A DNA stretch of 64,000 nucleotides from positions 558,001-622,000 of the forward strand of contig NZ_JAEMHW010000001.1 of NCBI RefSeq assembly GCF_016461705.1, in the 5' to 3' direction. The notes beneath the pieces are model-generated. The model was given only the letters and a program-made list of their open reading frames with translations, made no database searches and was not told the DNA's origin. Shown one piece after another: positions 8,904 through 18,979 of the stretch. This DNA comes from Streptococcus vicugnae (lineage in GTDB: Bacteria; Bacillota; Bacilli; Lactobacillales; Streptococcaceae). Positions within the stretch are counted from its first letter, which is position 1, and every line of letters starts with the position of its first letter. The position numbers and the translations under genes were made by a program.

Positions 8904-10343
8904 TTATTGAGCAACCATGATGCGGAGACCTTGGTCGATTTTTTCTGCAGCCTTACGTCCTTCACGGATTCCCCAAATAACAAGACTTGGACCACGACGA
9001 GCGTCACCAGCAACAAAGACACGATCATTATTAGTTGAATAATCATCGTAAACACTTTGAACTCCAAATTGTTCAAAAAGTGATTTTTCAGCACCAGTGA
9101 ATCCCATTGCTAGCAAGACAAGGTCTGCTTTAATAGTTTCTTCAGTACCTTCGATTGGTTTGAATCCAGGTCCAACTTTGATAGTCTTAGCAGCAATAAC
9201 TTGACCACGATCAGCACCAATAAATTCAGTTGTTGATGTCGCATAAGTTGTCAATTCAGTATCTTGAACATAGTTAGCTTCTTCTTGTCCATAACCAACA
9301 CGTTTAATCATTGGGTATTGTGGCCAAGGATTTGTTAGCAAACGTTTTTCGGGTGGCTCTGGAGTGATTTCAAGCTGTTTAACGCTTGCTGCACCTAAAC
9401 GAACAGCTGTACCGATACAGTCATTACCAGTATCACCACCACCAATGACAAGAACGTGTTTACCTTCAAGGATTGGACCAAGTTTTTTATTATCAGATGC
9501 AAGAACATTTTTAGTTGTTTCAGTCAAGAAATCAACCGCAAAACGCACACCTGATAAATGACGACCTGGGACATCCAAATCACGAGGAACACTTGCACCA
9601 GTCGCAAGAACAACACGATCATATTGTTTCAACAATTCATCAGCTGTAATATCACGTCCAACTTCTGTATTGGCAACAAATGTGATACCAAGTTTTTCCA
9701 TAAGATCAATACGACGTTGAACAATTTCTTTATCCAACTTCATATTTGGAATACCGTACATCAAAAGTCCACCAAAACGATCACTACGTTCATATACTGT
9801 TACACTATGACCAAGTTTGTTAAGGCGCCATGCAGTTGAAAGTCCCGCAGGTCCTGAACCAATAACAGCAACTTTAAATCCAGTACGATAAGTTGGGCGA
9901 CCAGATTCTTCAACCCAACCATTTTCAAATGCAGTATCAATGATAAAGCGTTCATTATCATGGATAGTAACTCCAGAGCCATTAAGACCTTCTGTACAGC
10001 CTTTTTCACACGGTGCTGGACAAACACGTCCAGTCATTTCTGGAAACGGGTTAGTGCGTGAAAGACGCTCAAATGCACGCTTATAGTCGCCTTTGTAAAC
10101 CAAGTCATTCCATTCCGGAATCAAGTTGTCGTTTGGACAACCTGAAACCGCACGTCCACCACCGTAAAATTGACCTGAATGACAGAAAGGAATCCCACAA
10201 GACATGCAACGCGCAGCTTGTTTTTGGCGTTCTTCTTCTGACAATGGAACTTGTAATTCTTCAAAGTCCAAGATGCGTTCAGCAACAGGACGAAACGGAT
10301 TATCTTTTCGATCGTATTTCAAAAATCCAAACGGATTAGCCAT
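8904..10343 (-). CDS. gltD: Glutamate synthase (NADPH) small subunit
   Basis: A 479-aa flavoprotein. The N-terminal cysteines that bind 4Fe-4S clusters (CMSCGIPFCHSG, CPNDN, CPAPCEKGC) precede an FAD site (GSGPAGLS, about residue 153) and an NADPH site (GGGDTGND, about 290). It passes electrons from NADPH to GltB for conversion of glutamine plus 2-oxoglutarate to two glutamates. Its ATG follows gltB after one base, and the ribosome site AGGGGGT lies in the end of gltB, so the two are cotranslated. Confidence 0.97.
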   Translation of the reverse strand: MANPFGFLKYDRKDNPFRPVAERILDFEELQVPLSEEERQKQAARCMSCGIPFCHSGQFYGGGRAVSGCPNDNLIPEWNDLVYKGDYKRAFERLSRTNPFPEMTGRVCPAPCEKGCTEGLNGSGVTIHDNERFIIDTAFENGWVEESGRPTYRTGFKVAVIGSGPAGLSTAWRLNKLGHSVTVYERSDRFGGLLMYGIPNMKLDKEIVQRRIDLMEKLGITFVANTEVGRDITADELLKQYDRVVLATGASVPRDLDVPGRHLSGVRFAVDFLTETTKNVLASDNKKLGPILEGKHVLVIGGGDTGNDCIGTAVRLGAASVKQLEITPEPPEKRLLTNPWPQYPMIKRVGYGQEEANYVQDTELTTYATSTTEFIGADRGQVIAAKTIKVGPGFKPIEGTEETIKADLVLLAMGFTGAEKSLFEQFGVQSVYDDYSTNNDRVFVAGDARRGPSLVIWGIREGRKAAEKIDQGLRIMVAQ

Positions 10344-10344
10344 T

Positions 10345-13300
10345 TTATTTACCCCCTGTTACTTGTGCGAGAAGTTCTTCTTTTTCTGCAGCTGTTTCTG
10401 CACCACCAGTTGCAATTTCGAAAGTACGCAATTCAAGTTCATTACCTTCTAAACCAGTGTTGGCAAGAGCATACTCAATATTATTGATTTCATGGAATTC
10501 AGTTGGGTAAACTTTAACAAATTTATCAACTTCTTGTGCCCAGTTATCAAGCAAACGTTTAGCTTTAGCACTACCAGTGTATTCGTAGTGTTTTTGAATC
10601 ATATCTACCAAGACATCATCACCACGTGTTTCACCAACTTTGTAAAGATCAACCATTTGACGGTTTACTTTTTCAGCAAAGTCACCATTTACATCATAAA
10701 CGTAAGCAACACCACCACTCATACCAGCGGCAAAGTTACGACCTGTTGTACCAAGAATAACAGCAACACCACCTGTCATATATTCACAACCGTGGGCTCC
10801 TACACCTTCAACAACAACTTTTGCACCTGAGTTACGAACACAGAAACGTTCACCAGCGCGACCAGCAAAGTAAGCTTCACCTTTAACAGCACCAAATAGA
10901 GCAACGTTACCTACAATTGGTGAATTTTCGATATCATAGGCTGCATCATGTGGTGGTTTAACAATCAAACGTCCACCTGACATTGATTTCGCAATATAGT
11001 CATTAGCTTCACCAATCAATGTCAATTCCATACCTTGAGTAATGAAGCTTGCAAATGATTGTCCAGCAATACCAGTGTATTCGTATTTAATCAAACCAGG
11101 TTCAACTGAATAGTTACCGTAACGTTCAGCCATCCAACCTGCCATGCGAGCACCAACAGCACGTTGAACGTTATTAATTGTTTCTTTAACTGTTACACTT
11201 GCACCGTTGTCAACAGCAGCTTTGGCAAATCCATCCAATTCTTTCCATTGACGTGCTTCAGCAAATGGATCTTCAGTTTTACGTTCAATTGGATAAGCAG
11301 TTCCGAGCATACGAGAGAAATCAAGTGATTTAGCTTTTCCTTTTGGAATGAATTTTGCTTTCAAGATTTCTGAGTGACCAACCATTTCATCAACAGAACG
11401 GAAACCAAGTTCAGCCATGTATTCACGCAATTCTTCTGCCATGAACATCATCATGTTAATAACATGTTCAGGTTTACCAGCAAAATGTTTACGAAGTTCT
11501 GGATTTTGTGTTGCAACACCAACTGGACAAGTATTAAGAGAACATACACGCATCATGACACAACCGATAGAAATCAATGTCAAACTTGCAAATGAATATT
11601 CTTCTGCACCAAGAAGTGTAGCAATAGCAACATCACGACCAGTCATCAATTTACCATCTGTTTCAAGTGTCATACGTTGACGGAGACGGTTAAGTGACAA
11701 TGTTTGATGTGCTTCAGCCAAGCCCATTTCCCATGGAAGACCAGCATCACGGACAGAGTTACGTGGAGAAGCTCCGGTACCACCATCATAACCAGAAATA
11801 ACAACCTTATCAGCACCAGCTTTTACACAACCTGTAGCGATTGTACCAACACCAGTACTTGAAACCAATTTAACATTGATTTTAGCATAAGGATTGATAG
11901 CTTTAAGGTCATAAATCAATTGTGCCAAATCTTCAATTGAGTAGATATCATGGTGAGGTGGTGGTGAAATCAAACGTACACCAGGCGTTGCACCACGAAT
12001 TTCAGCAACCCATGGGAAGACTTTTTGACCAGGCAATTGTCCACCTTCACCAGGTTTAGCACCTTGTGCCAACTTGATTTGGATTTCTTCAGCAGACATA
12101 AGGTATTCAGCATTAACACCAAAACGTCCTGAAGCGACTTGTTTAATCTTAGAATTCAAGTTACGACCATCTGGTTGTACTTTGAAACGATTGCGGTTTT
12201 CGCCACCTTCACCAGAGTTTGATTTAGCTCCGATTGAGTTCATTGCTTCAGCAATTGTTTCGTGTGCTTCTTTAGAAAGTGAACCAAAACTCATGGCACC
12301 AACTTTGAAACGTTTAACGATTGTTTCAGCTGGTTCGACCTCAGAAAGGTCAACTTTTGGACGATCTGATTTAAATTCCCAGATTGAACGAAGTGTTGTT
12401 GGAGTTGCTAAAGCTTCTTTATCCAATTCAGCTGTGTATTCTTTAAAGAGTTTGTAGTCACCTTTGCGAACAGCTTGTTGGAAATTATAAATAGTATGTG
12501 GATTGAAGAGGTGATATTCACCATCTGCTTTAAATTGATAAATACCGCCACTTTGAAGATAATCACCACGACGAGGACCAAATGCATCTTCCATACGTTG
12601 AAGATATTCTTTTTCAATTTGGTCAAGTGACAATCCACCAATACGAGTTACAGTACCTGTAAAGTATTTATTAACAACAGAGTCTGAAAGTCCAACTGCT
12701 TCAAACAATTGTGCTCCTTTATAACCAAGGATTGTAGAAATCCCCATACGACTCATAACTTTAACAATACCTTTTTCAGCTGCTTTACGATATTTTTCAA
12801 AGGCAGTTGCATCTTTTCCATATTCTTTCAATGTTGCATAAGCACCATAAGGATGAACAGCCGCAGCACCATAACCAACTAAAGTTGCAAAATGGTGAAC
12901 TTCAATAGCTTCTGCCGTATCAACAACAATTGAGAATTGGCTAGCTTTCCCTTTAACAACCATGTAGTTATTCAAACCAGAAACAGCTAAAAGCATTGGA
13001 ATAGTTGTTTGGTTTTCTTTAACATTGCGGTCTGAAAGGATAATAATCTTGCTGCCATTATCAACAGCTTTTTCAGCCGCTTTGAAAAGATTTTCTAACG
13101 CACGTTGCAAACGATTATGTGATGGTTCAACCACATCATAAACTGTTGAGAGAGTTGTTGCACGATAACGTTCGTCTTGCAAGTTAGCGATTTTGGCAAA
13201 ATCTTCGCTTGAAAGAACTGGACTATCAATTTTAACTTTGACACAGTTATCAGCACCATCAGCTTTGAAGTTACCATCACCACCGAGGTAAACACTTGTT

Positions 13301-14862
13301 GAAACGACAATTTGTTCACGAATCGCATCGATTGGTGGGTTTGTAACTTGGGCGAATTGTTGTTTAAAGAAAGTGAAAAGAGATTGACTCTTATTAGAAA
13401 GAACTGCTAGTGGGCTATCAAATCCCATAGAAATAACTGGTTCTTCACCTTTTTCAGACATTGGAAGAATAACAGTACGAATAACTTCTTCATTATATCC
13501 GTAAGCTTTCCACATTGTTTCAATGTCATTTGTTTCTTGATTTAATTCTGAAGCTTCAAAATCATTAAGATGTGCAATGTTTTCTTCTACCCACTCTTTA
13601 TATGGGTGTTGTGCAGCATAATAAGCTTTCACTTCTTCATTACGCATCAATTTACCAGAAGTTGTATCAATCAACATCATATTACCAGGACCAAGTACAC
13701 CTTTTTCAATAACGCGACTTGGTTCAAGGTCAACAACACCTGATTCACTAGAACAGATTAAGAAGTTATCTTTTGTCAATGAATAACGGCTAGGACGCAA
13801 ACCATTACGGTCCAAACGAGCACCAACCATATCACCATCTGTAAAGACAAGAGCAGCTGGACCATCCCACGGAGCCACAAAACTTGATGCATATTCATAA
13901 AATGCTTTAAGATCATCAGGAAGACCTGATTCATCACCCCAAGCTTCTGGCACCATCATCAATAAACTTTGTGGAATATCACGGCCATTGCGATAAAGAT
14001 ACTCTAAACAGTTTTCCAACTTGGCAGAATCTGAGTTTTCTTCATTATAAACTTCAATCTGGTGACTGTGCATCCAGTTTTCTGCACCACGAAGTGTATT
14101 AATTTCACCATTGTGAGCCAAGAAACGGAATGGTTGTGCACGATCCCAAGATGGGAAAGTATTTGTAGAGAAACGAGAGTGTGTCAATGCAATGTGTGAT
14201 TTGAAATGTTCATCTTGCAAGTCAGGATAAAAAAGACCAACTTGGAAGGCATGAAGCATCCCTTTGTACACAATTGTTTTGCTTGAAAGAGAACAGATGA
14301 AAAATTCATCAGATGAAAAGCTCTTTTCAAGTTGACGACGCAAGCGGAACAATTTGTCTTCAAAATCACGACCAGCTTTAGTATCATCAGGTTTTTTAAC
14401 AAAAACTTGTACAAAACTTGGCATAATTTCTTGTGCCGCTGGACCACAATTGTCATAATTGAATGGCACATCACGAGTCATCAAAACATGGAAACCAGCT
14501 GATTTAATTTCTGCTTTAACTGCTTCTAAAAGACTGTCTTTAGCCTCAGTATCTTGAGGTAAAAAGAGTTGCGCAACAGCGTAGTCACCTTTTTTAGGTA
14601 AATCATAACCTGCTTCTTTTGCTTTTAATTGGAAAAATTCATCTGGTAAAGCAAGCAACATTCCGGCACCATCACCAGTATCAGGTTCAGCTCCTGTACC
14701 ACCACGGTGATTCATACGTGTCAACATTGTCAAGGCATGTTCAATCAAAGTATGACTTGCTTCACCATCGAGTTGAGCAACAAACCCCATCCCACAAGCA
14801 TCCGATTCAAAAGACGGATCCCAAAGCGTTGTCTGCTGCGCCCTCAAAGCACTTTCATTCAT
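10345..14862 (-). CDS. gltB: Glutamate synthase large subunit
   Basis: A 1505-aa protein with an N-terminal class II glutaminase domain whose nucleophile is Cys23 (DACGMGF) after a 22-residue propeptide, a central domain, an FMN-binding TIM barrel with the 3Fe-4S cysteines CVMMRVCSLNTC, and a C-terminal GXGXG beta-helix (GGVAVILGTTGRNFAAGMSGG region). The start at 14862 is preceded by GGAG at 8 nt; a start at 14880 lacks this. Forms GOGAT with GltD and, next to glnR-glnA, makes a nitrogen-assimilation cluster. The promoter has an unusual inverted repeat. Confidence 0.97.
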   Translation of the reverse strand: MNESALRAQQTTLWDPSFESDACGMGFVAQLDGEASHTLIEHALTMLTRMNHRGGTGAEPDTGDGAGMLLALPDEFFQLKAKEAGYDLPKKGDYAVAQLFLPQDTEAKDSLLEAVKAEIKSAGFHVLMTRDVPFNYDNCGPAAQEIMPSFVQVFVKKPDDTKAGRDFEDKLFRLRRQLEKSFSSDEFFICSLSSKTIVYKGMLHAFQVGLFYPDLQDEHFKSHIALTHSRFSTNTFPSWDRAQPFRFLAHNGEINTLRGAENWMHSHQIEVYNEENSDSAKLENCLEYLYRNGRDIPQSLLMMVPEAWGDESGLPDDLKAFYEYASSFVAPWDGPAALVFTDGDMVGARLDRNGLRPSRYSLTKDNFLICSSESGVVDLEPSRVIEKGVLGPGNMMLIDTTSGKLMRNEEVKAYYAAQHPYKEWVEENIAHLNDFEASELNQETNDIETMWKAYGYNEEVIRTVILPMSEKGEEPVISMGFDSPLAVLSNKSQSLFTFFKQQFAQVTNPPIDAIREQIVVSTSVYLGGDGNFKADGADNCVKVKIDSPVLSSEDFAKIANLQDERYRATTLSTVYDVVEPSHNRLQRALENLFKAAEKAVDNGSKIIILSDRNVKENQTTIPMLLAVSGLNNYMVVKGKASQFSIVVDTAEAIEVHHFATLVGYGAAAVHPYGAYATLKEYGKDATAFEKYRKAAEKGIVKVMSRMGISTILGYKGAQLFEAVGLSDSVVNKYFTGTVTRIGGLSLDQIEKEYLQRMEDAFGPRRGDYLQSGGIYQFKADGEYHLFNPHTIYNFQQAVRKGDYKLFKEYTAELDKEALATPTTLRSIWEFKSDRPKVDLSEVEPAETIVKRFKVGAMSFGSLSKEAHETIAEAMNSIGAKSNSGEGGENRNRFKVQPDGRNLNSKIKQVASGRFGVNAEYLMSAEEIQIKLAQGAKPGEGGQLPGQKVFPWVAEIRGATPGVRLISPPPHHDIYSIEDLAQLIYDLKAINPYAKINVKLVSSTGVGTIATGCVKAGADKVVISGYDGGTGASPRNSVRDAGLPWEMGLAEAHQTLSLNRLRQRMTLETDGKLMTGRDVAIATLLGAEEYSFASLTLISIGCVMMRVCSLNTCPVGVATQNPELRKHFAGKPEHVINMMMFMAEELREYMAELGFRSVDEMVGHSEILKAKFIPKGKAKSLDFSRMLGTAYPIERKTEDPFAEARQWKELDGFAKAAVDNGASVTVKETINNVQRAVGARMAGWMAERYGNYSVEPGLIKYEYTGIAGQSFASFITQGMELTLIGEANDYIAKSMSGGRLIVKPPHDAAYDIENSPIVGNVALFGAVKGEAYFAGRAGERFCVRNSGAKVVVEGVGAHGCEYMTGGVAVILGTTGRNFAAGMSGGVAYVYDVNGDFAEKVNRQMVDLYKVGETRGDDVLVDMIQKHYEYTGSAKAKRLLDNWAQEVDKFVKVYPTEFHEINNIEYALANTGLEGNELELRTFEIATGGAETAAEKEELLAQVTGGK

Positions 14863-14929
14863 AGCTCTTACTCCTATCATTAATACAAATAGTCTAAAAT
14901 AGTCTAATTATTCAGAATATTTACTTCAC

Positions 14930-14993
14930 ATTATACCACATTCTCTCTAATTAGAATAGCTCTTATTTAAACTTTCTATTTAGAATGTGGTAT
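14930..14993 (-). promoter_or_regulatory. gltB promoter with 12-bp inverted repeat
   Basis: Minus-strand TATAAT (14930-14935) is preceded by TGG; the -35 is poor. ATACCACATTCT (14933-14944) and its exact complement AGAATGTGGTAT (14982-14993) frame the promoter, with outer ends 61 bp apart. No GlnR-type TGTNA-N7-TNACA site was seen here. Confidence 0.5.
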
Positions 14994-15000
14994 TTTTGGG

Positions 15001-15028
15001 GAAAAAAAAGACAGCTAGAAGCTGTCTT
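15001..15028 (-). terminator. glnA terminator
   Basis: AAGACAGCT-TCT-AGCTGTCTT followed by eight T on the minus strand. Confidence 0.9.
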
Positions 15029-15043
15029 ACTTACTACTACTTC

Positions 15044-16390
15044 TTAGTAAAGATCTAGATAGTTGTCAATTTCCCATTGTGAAACAAAGGCCGCATAGCT
15101 TGACCATTCAATTTTCTTAGCTTCCACAAAGTTTGTAAAGATGTGATTTCCAAGAGCAGCTTTAACTACTTCATCTTCTTGCAAAGCTTTAACGGCATTG
15201 TGCAATGTTGATGGAAGATCACGGATACCAGCTTCTTTACGTTCTTCTTGAGTCATGATGTAGATATTTGATTCAACTGGAGCTGGAGCTTCAATTTTGT
15301 TTTCAATACCATCAAGACCTGCTTCAAGAAGAACTGCAAGAGCAAGATATGGGTTAGCAGTTGGGTCAACTGAACGAAGTTCCAAACGAGTACCCATTCC
15401 ACGTGATGCAGGTACGCGGATAAGTGGTGAACGGTTACGTCCAGCCCATGCGATGTAAACTGGTGCTTCATAACCAGGAACCAAACGTTTGTATGAGTTT
15501 ACAGTTGGGTTCATGATTGCAGTGTAGTTATAAGCGTGTTTCATCAAACCGCCAAGGAAGTAATATGCTGTTTCAGACAATTGCATACCTTTTGGATCTT
15601 CAGTATCAAAGAATGCATTATTTCCATCGTAGTCAAACAATGACATGTTGCAGTGCATACCTGAACCGTTGATACCAAATTTAGGTTTAGCCATGAATGT
15701 AGCATAAAGACCGTGTTTACGAGCAATTGTTTTAACAACAAGTTTGAAAATTTGAATGTTATCACAAGCTTTCAAAACATCAGCATATTTAAAGTCAATT
15801 TCGTGTTGACCAATCGCAACTTCGTGGTGACTTGCTTCAACTTCAAATCCCATTTCAGTCAAAACATTAACGATTTCACGACGAGTGTTATCTGCAAGGT
15901 CAGTTGGTGCAAGGTCAAAGTAACCACCGCGGTCGTTTACTTCAAGAGTTGGTTCACCTTTTTCATCCAATTTGAACAAGAAGAATTCTGGTTCTGGACC
16001 AAGGTTAAATGATTTGAAACCAACTTTTTCCATGTGACGAAGTGCACGTTTCAAGTTACCACGTGGGTCACCTGCGAATGGTTCACCTTCAGCAGTGTAG
16101 ATATCACAGATCAAACCTGCAACAGCACCATTTTCACCACCCCAAGGGAATACTGTCCATGTATCAAGATCTGGGTGTAAGAACATATCAGATTCGTTGA
16201 TACGTACAAAACCTTCGATTGAAGATCCATCAAACATTGCTTTGTTTGACAATACTTTGTCAAGTTGTTCGTCAGTTGCTGGGATTTCTACGTTTTTCAA
16301 TGTTCCAGCGATATCTGAGAACATCAAGCGTAAAAATGTAACATTTTTTTCTTTGACTTCGCGACGGATGTCAGCTGCTGTAATAGTCAT
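15044..16390 (-). CDS. glnA: Glutamine synthetase type I
   Basis: A 448-aa GSI-alpha glutamine synthetase, ATP-dependent amidation of glutamate. Recognisable parts are the beta-Grasp N-terminus, FDGSSIEGF (about 53), the metal-binding GPEPEFFLF, the NGSGMHCN substrate segment and the C-terminal [15 protein letters not shown] arginines. The length is that of the alpha form, which lacks the adenylylated tyrosine insert and is instead controlled through GlnR. Second gene of the glnR-glnA operon. Confidence 0.97.
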   Translation of the reverse strand: MTITAADIRREVKEKNVTFLRLMFSDIAGTLKNVEIPATDEQLDKVLSNKAMFDGSSIEGFVRINESDMFLHPDLDTWTVFPWGGENGAVAGLICDIYTAEGEPFAGDPRGNLKRALRHMEKVGFKSFNLGPEPEFFLFKLDEKGEPTLEVNDRGGYFDLAPTDLADNTRREIVNVLTEMGFEVEASHHEVAIGQHEIDFKYADVLKACDNIQIFKLVVKTIARKHGLYATFMAKPKFGINGSGMHCNMSLFDYDGNNAFFDTEDPKGMQLSETAYYFLGGLMKHAYNYTAIMNPTVNSYKRLVPGYEAPVYIAWAGRNRSPLIRVPASRGMGTRLELRSVDPTANPYLALAVLLEAGLDGIENKIEAPAPVESNIYIMTQEERKEAGIRDLPSTLHNAVKALQEDEVVKAALGNHIFTNFVEAKKIEWSSYAAFVSQWEIDNYLDLY

Positions 16391-16438
16391 GAATTTAGGT
16401 CTCCTTTTAAAACCGAAATAACCGAGCGACGCTTATTT

Positions 16439-16810
16439 TTAGATGCGCCAATTGCTAATGTACTGTGATGGGGCCGAAAAACGGCCTTGGTTTCGGAGTT
16501 CATCTTGTAAGATTCGACGAACATCAGCATCTGTTAAAGACTTCTGCTTTTGAAGTGCTTTATCTTGTCTATCAGCGTATTCTCGCTTAATAGCTGCAAT
16601 ATTTAGCCCCTCGTCAAGGAAATCTTTAATTTCAAGCAATCGATCCATATCATTTAACGAAAACATACGACGGTTACCTGAAGTACGTTCTGGGGTTATC
16701 AACCCTTGATCCTCATAATAACGAATCTGACGTGCTGTTAAATCGGTCAATTTCATTACTGTCCCAATGGGAAAAACCGCCATGGAACGTCTGAGTTCTT
16801 TTTCTTTCAT
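16439..16810 (-). CDS. glnR: MerR-family nitrogen repressor GlnR
   Basis: A 123-aa MerR-type regulator with the winged HTH at residues about 15-50 (LTARQIRYYEDQGLITPERT). GlnR represses glnRA and nitrogen genes when glutamine is abundant, in concert with feedback-inhibited GlnA. The start at 16810 has AGGAGG at 5 nt, and the promoter lies just upstream of it; the longer frame to 16885 would start inside the operator. Located directly upstream of glnA as in other streptococci. Confidence 0.95.
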   Translation of the reverse strand: MKEKELRRSMAVFPIGTVMKLTDLTARQIRYYEDQGLITPERTSGNRRMFSLNDMDRLLEIKDFLDEGLNIAAIKREYADRQDKALQKQKSLTDADVRRILQDELRNQGRFSAPSQYISNWRI

Positions 16811-16828
16811 GATGACCTCCTTCCGATA

Positions 16829-16857
16829 ATTATTATAGTCTGAAAATTCTAAACTGT
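16829..16857 (-). promoter_or_regulatory. glnR-glnA promoter
   Basis: Minus-strand TTGACA, 17-bp spacer, TATAAT: a consensus promoter ending about 20 bp before the glnR ATG. Confidence 0.8.
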
Positions 16858-16866
16858 CAACCCCAT

Positions 16867-16885
16867 ATGTCAGAAAATATAACAT
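16867..16885. promoter_or_regulatory. GlnR operator
   Basis: ATGTCAGAAAATATAACAT fits the GlnR pattern TGTNA-N7-TNACA and lies just upstream of the glnRA -35 element, consistent with autoregulation. Confidence 0.7.
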
Positions 16886-16891
16886 TAAAAC

Positions 16892-17437
16892 CTAATTTTT
16901 TTCATTTTTATTTTTCAACCACTCGCGAACCATGTCTACATCAGAATTAACAAGAATAGCTACAAAGACACCACAAAAAGTTTCAAATACTCTTGCAAAA
17001 ACATATAAAATCGTATCACCAGCAGGAATTGATAGAGTAATAATCAAAAGCGCTGATGTTCCGCCAATAATTCCTGCCTTATTATTAATTGAAACATTAA
17101 TCATGATTCCTAACATAGTAAATACAGGAACAAATATCAAAGTTACCCAAAATTGATTATGGAAAAATTGATTAATTAAAAAGAAGAGCAAAGATAAAAA
17201 ACCTCCGACACTGTTACCAACTATACGTGAAAAGCCAAAGTGCACACTTTTATCTAAACTTTCACGTAAGCTGAAAACAGCCGTCAGCGTTCCAATCTGC
17301 AGCCCTTCCCAACCAAATAAATGAAATAATAAAAGAACAAGAAAAACAGATAAGCCTGTCTTAAGCGTTCGCATCCCTAACTTAAACTTACTCGGATCAA
17401 ATTTATAATTCGACAAAAGATTTTTTAGATATTTCAT
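16892..17437 (-). CDS. FUSC/aromatic acid exporter-like membrane protein
   Basis: A 181-aa integral membrane protein with about five hydrophobic segments and the arrangement LRESLDKSVHFGFSRIVGNSVGG, which resembles the N-terminal half of ArAE/FUSC family proteins (YgaE/YqjA-like). It is much shorter than full ArAE exporters, so it may be a stand-alone membrane domain. It lies upstream of glnR on the same strand with only a 6-nt gap to the operator, probably in its own unit. Substrate unknown. Confidence 0.65.
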   Translation of the reverse strand: MKYLKNLLSNYKFDPSKFKLGMRTLKTGLSVFLVLLLFHLFGWEGLQIGTLTAVFSLRESLDKSVHFGFSRIVGNSVGGFLSLLFFLINQFFHNQFWVTLIFVPVFTMLGIMINVSINNKAGIIGGTSALLIITLSIPAGDTILYVFARVFETFCGVFVAILVNSDVDMVREWLKNKNEKN

Positions 17438-17556
17438 AACTCACAACCAAATTTTTTTCCTTTATTTTAACACAGTTTAAATCGTTTTCGCTAGATGTGA
17501 ATACGTTTACTAAATCGCCTTCTCCCACTATTACTCAATTTTAATTTATCAAAAAT

Positions 17557-17584
17557 AAAAAAGAGCCCTTTGGGCTCTTTTGTT
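17557..17584. terminator. pgk terminator
   Basis: AAAGAGCCC-TTT-GGGCTCTTT with A/T runs on both sides; serves pgk on the minus strand. Confidence 0.9.
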
Positions 17585-17599
17585 TCTCAATAATGAGAA

Positions 17600-18796
17600 T
17601 TATTTTTCAGTCAATGCAGCAAGACCTGGAAGTACTTTACCTTCAAGAAGTTCCATAGATGCACCACCACCAGTAGAGATCCATGAGAATTTGTCTGCAC
17701 GACCAAGGTTGATAGCTGCAGCAGCTGAGTCACCACCACCGATGATTGATTTAACGCCTGGTTGTTTAACAATAGCGTCCATTACACCGATTGTACCAGC
17801 TTGGAAATCAGGGTTTTCGAACACACCCATAGGTCCGTTCCAAACAACTGTTTTAGCACCAGTCAATTCTTCATCGAATTTAGCGATTGATTTAGGACCG
17901 ATGTCGAGACCAAGGAATCCAGCATCTACAGCTGCACCTTCAGTATCTTTAACTTCAGTGTAATCAGCAAAAGCATTAGCTTCTTTTGAGTCAACTGGCA
18001 AGATCAATTTACCGTTAGCTTTAGCCAAAAGTTCTTTAGCAACTTCAAGTTTGTCTTCTTCAACAAGTGAGTTACCGATTTCGATACCTTGTGCTTTAAG
18101 GAATGTGTAAGTCATACCACCACCGATAAGAACTTTATCAGCTTTTTTCAACAAGTTTTCGATAACACCGATTTTATCTGAAACTTTTGAACCACCAAGA
18201 ATCGCGATAAATGGACGAACTGGGTTTTCAACAGCTTCTTGGATGTATGCAATTTCGTTTTCAAGAAGGAAACCTGCAACAGCTTTTTCAACGTTTGCAG
18301 AGATACCTACGTTAGATGCGTGTGAACGGTGTGCAGTACCGAATGCATCGTTAACGAAGATTCCGTCACCAAGTGAAGCCCAGTATTTACCAAGTTCTGG
18401 ATCGTTTTTAGATTCTTTTTTACCGTCAACGTCTTCAAAACGAGTGTTTTCAACAAGAAGAACTTCACCATCTTTAAGGTTGTTGATAGCTTCTTCAAGT
18501 TCAGCACCACGTGTAACACCAGGGAAGACAACTTCTTGACCAAGTTTAGCTGCCAAATCAGCTGCTACTGGAGCAAGAGATTTACCTTCTTTATCAGCTT
18601 CTTCTTTAACACGTCCAAGGTGAGAGAAAAGAATTGCACGACCACCTTGTTCGATGATGTACTTGATTGTTGGAAGAGCCGCAGAAATACGGTTGTCATT
18701 AGTGATAACGCCATCTTTCAAAGGTACGTTAAAGTCAACACGGACAAGAACTTTTTTACCTTTCAAATCAACGTCTTTAACAGTCAATTTAGCCAT
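17600..18796 (-). CDS. pgk: Phosphoglycerate kinase
   Basis: A 398-aa two-domain kinase with RVDFNVPL near the N-terminus, the substrate-binding HRSHASN segment and the C-terminal nucleotide-binding GGGDSAAA. It converts 1,3-bisphosphoglycerate plus ADP to 3-phosphoglycerate plus ATP. Transcribed separately from gap, from a promoter with an extended -10 (TGATATAAT) just upstream, and ended by a strong terminator. Confidence 0.98.
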   Translation of the reverse strand: MAKLTVKDVDLKGKKVLVRVDFNVPLKDGVITNDNRISAALPTIKYIIEQGGRAILFSHLGRVKEEADKEGKSLAPVAADLAAKLGQEVVFPGVTRGAELEEAINNLKDGEVLLVENTRFEDVDGKKESKNDPELGKYWASLGDGIFVNDAFGTAHRSHASNVGISANVEKAVAGFLLENEIAYIQEAVENPVRPFIAILGGSKVSDKIGVIENLLKKADKVLIGGGMTYTFLKAQGIEIGNSLVEEDKLEVAKELLAKANGKLILPVDSKEANAFADYTEVKDTEGAAVDAGFLGLDIGPKSIAKFDEELTGAKTVVWNGPMGVFENPDFQAGTIGVMDAIVKQPGVKSIIGGGDSAAAAINLGRADKFSWISTGGGASMELLEGKVLPGLAALTEK

Positions 18797-18933
18797 TGAT
18801 AGGACTCCTTATATTTTTTTATACATGCTAATTATATCACAAAACCTGTAAAAGAGGTAGTTAAATCAATAGAATTTGTCCTTCAGCTCCCCTACTACTA
18901 TGTCTTGAGTAATTCAGCATATTTAAGAGAAAT

Positions 18934-18963
18934 AAAAAAAGAGAGGAACGAATCCTCTCTTCT
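18934..18963 (-). terminator. gap terminator
   Basis: GAGAGGA-TTCGT-TCCTCTC on the minus strand followed by seven T. Confidence 0.9.
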
Positions 18964-18979
18964 TCAGCTAACTCACTGA

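Noticed and set aside
9558..9839. Open frames on the plus strand inside gltD
   Set aside because: They lie antisense to a highly conserved gene, have no ribosome site and their composition only mirrors gltD codons.
10492..14864. Several plus-strand frames of 70-130 codons within gltB
   Set aside because: Shadows of the conserved large subunit; no promoters, ribosome sites or recognisable products.
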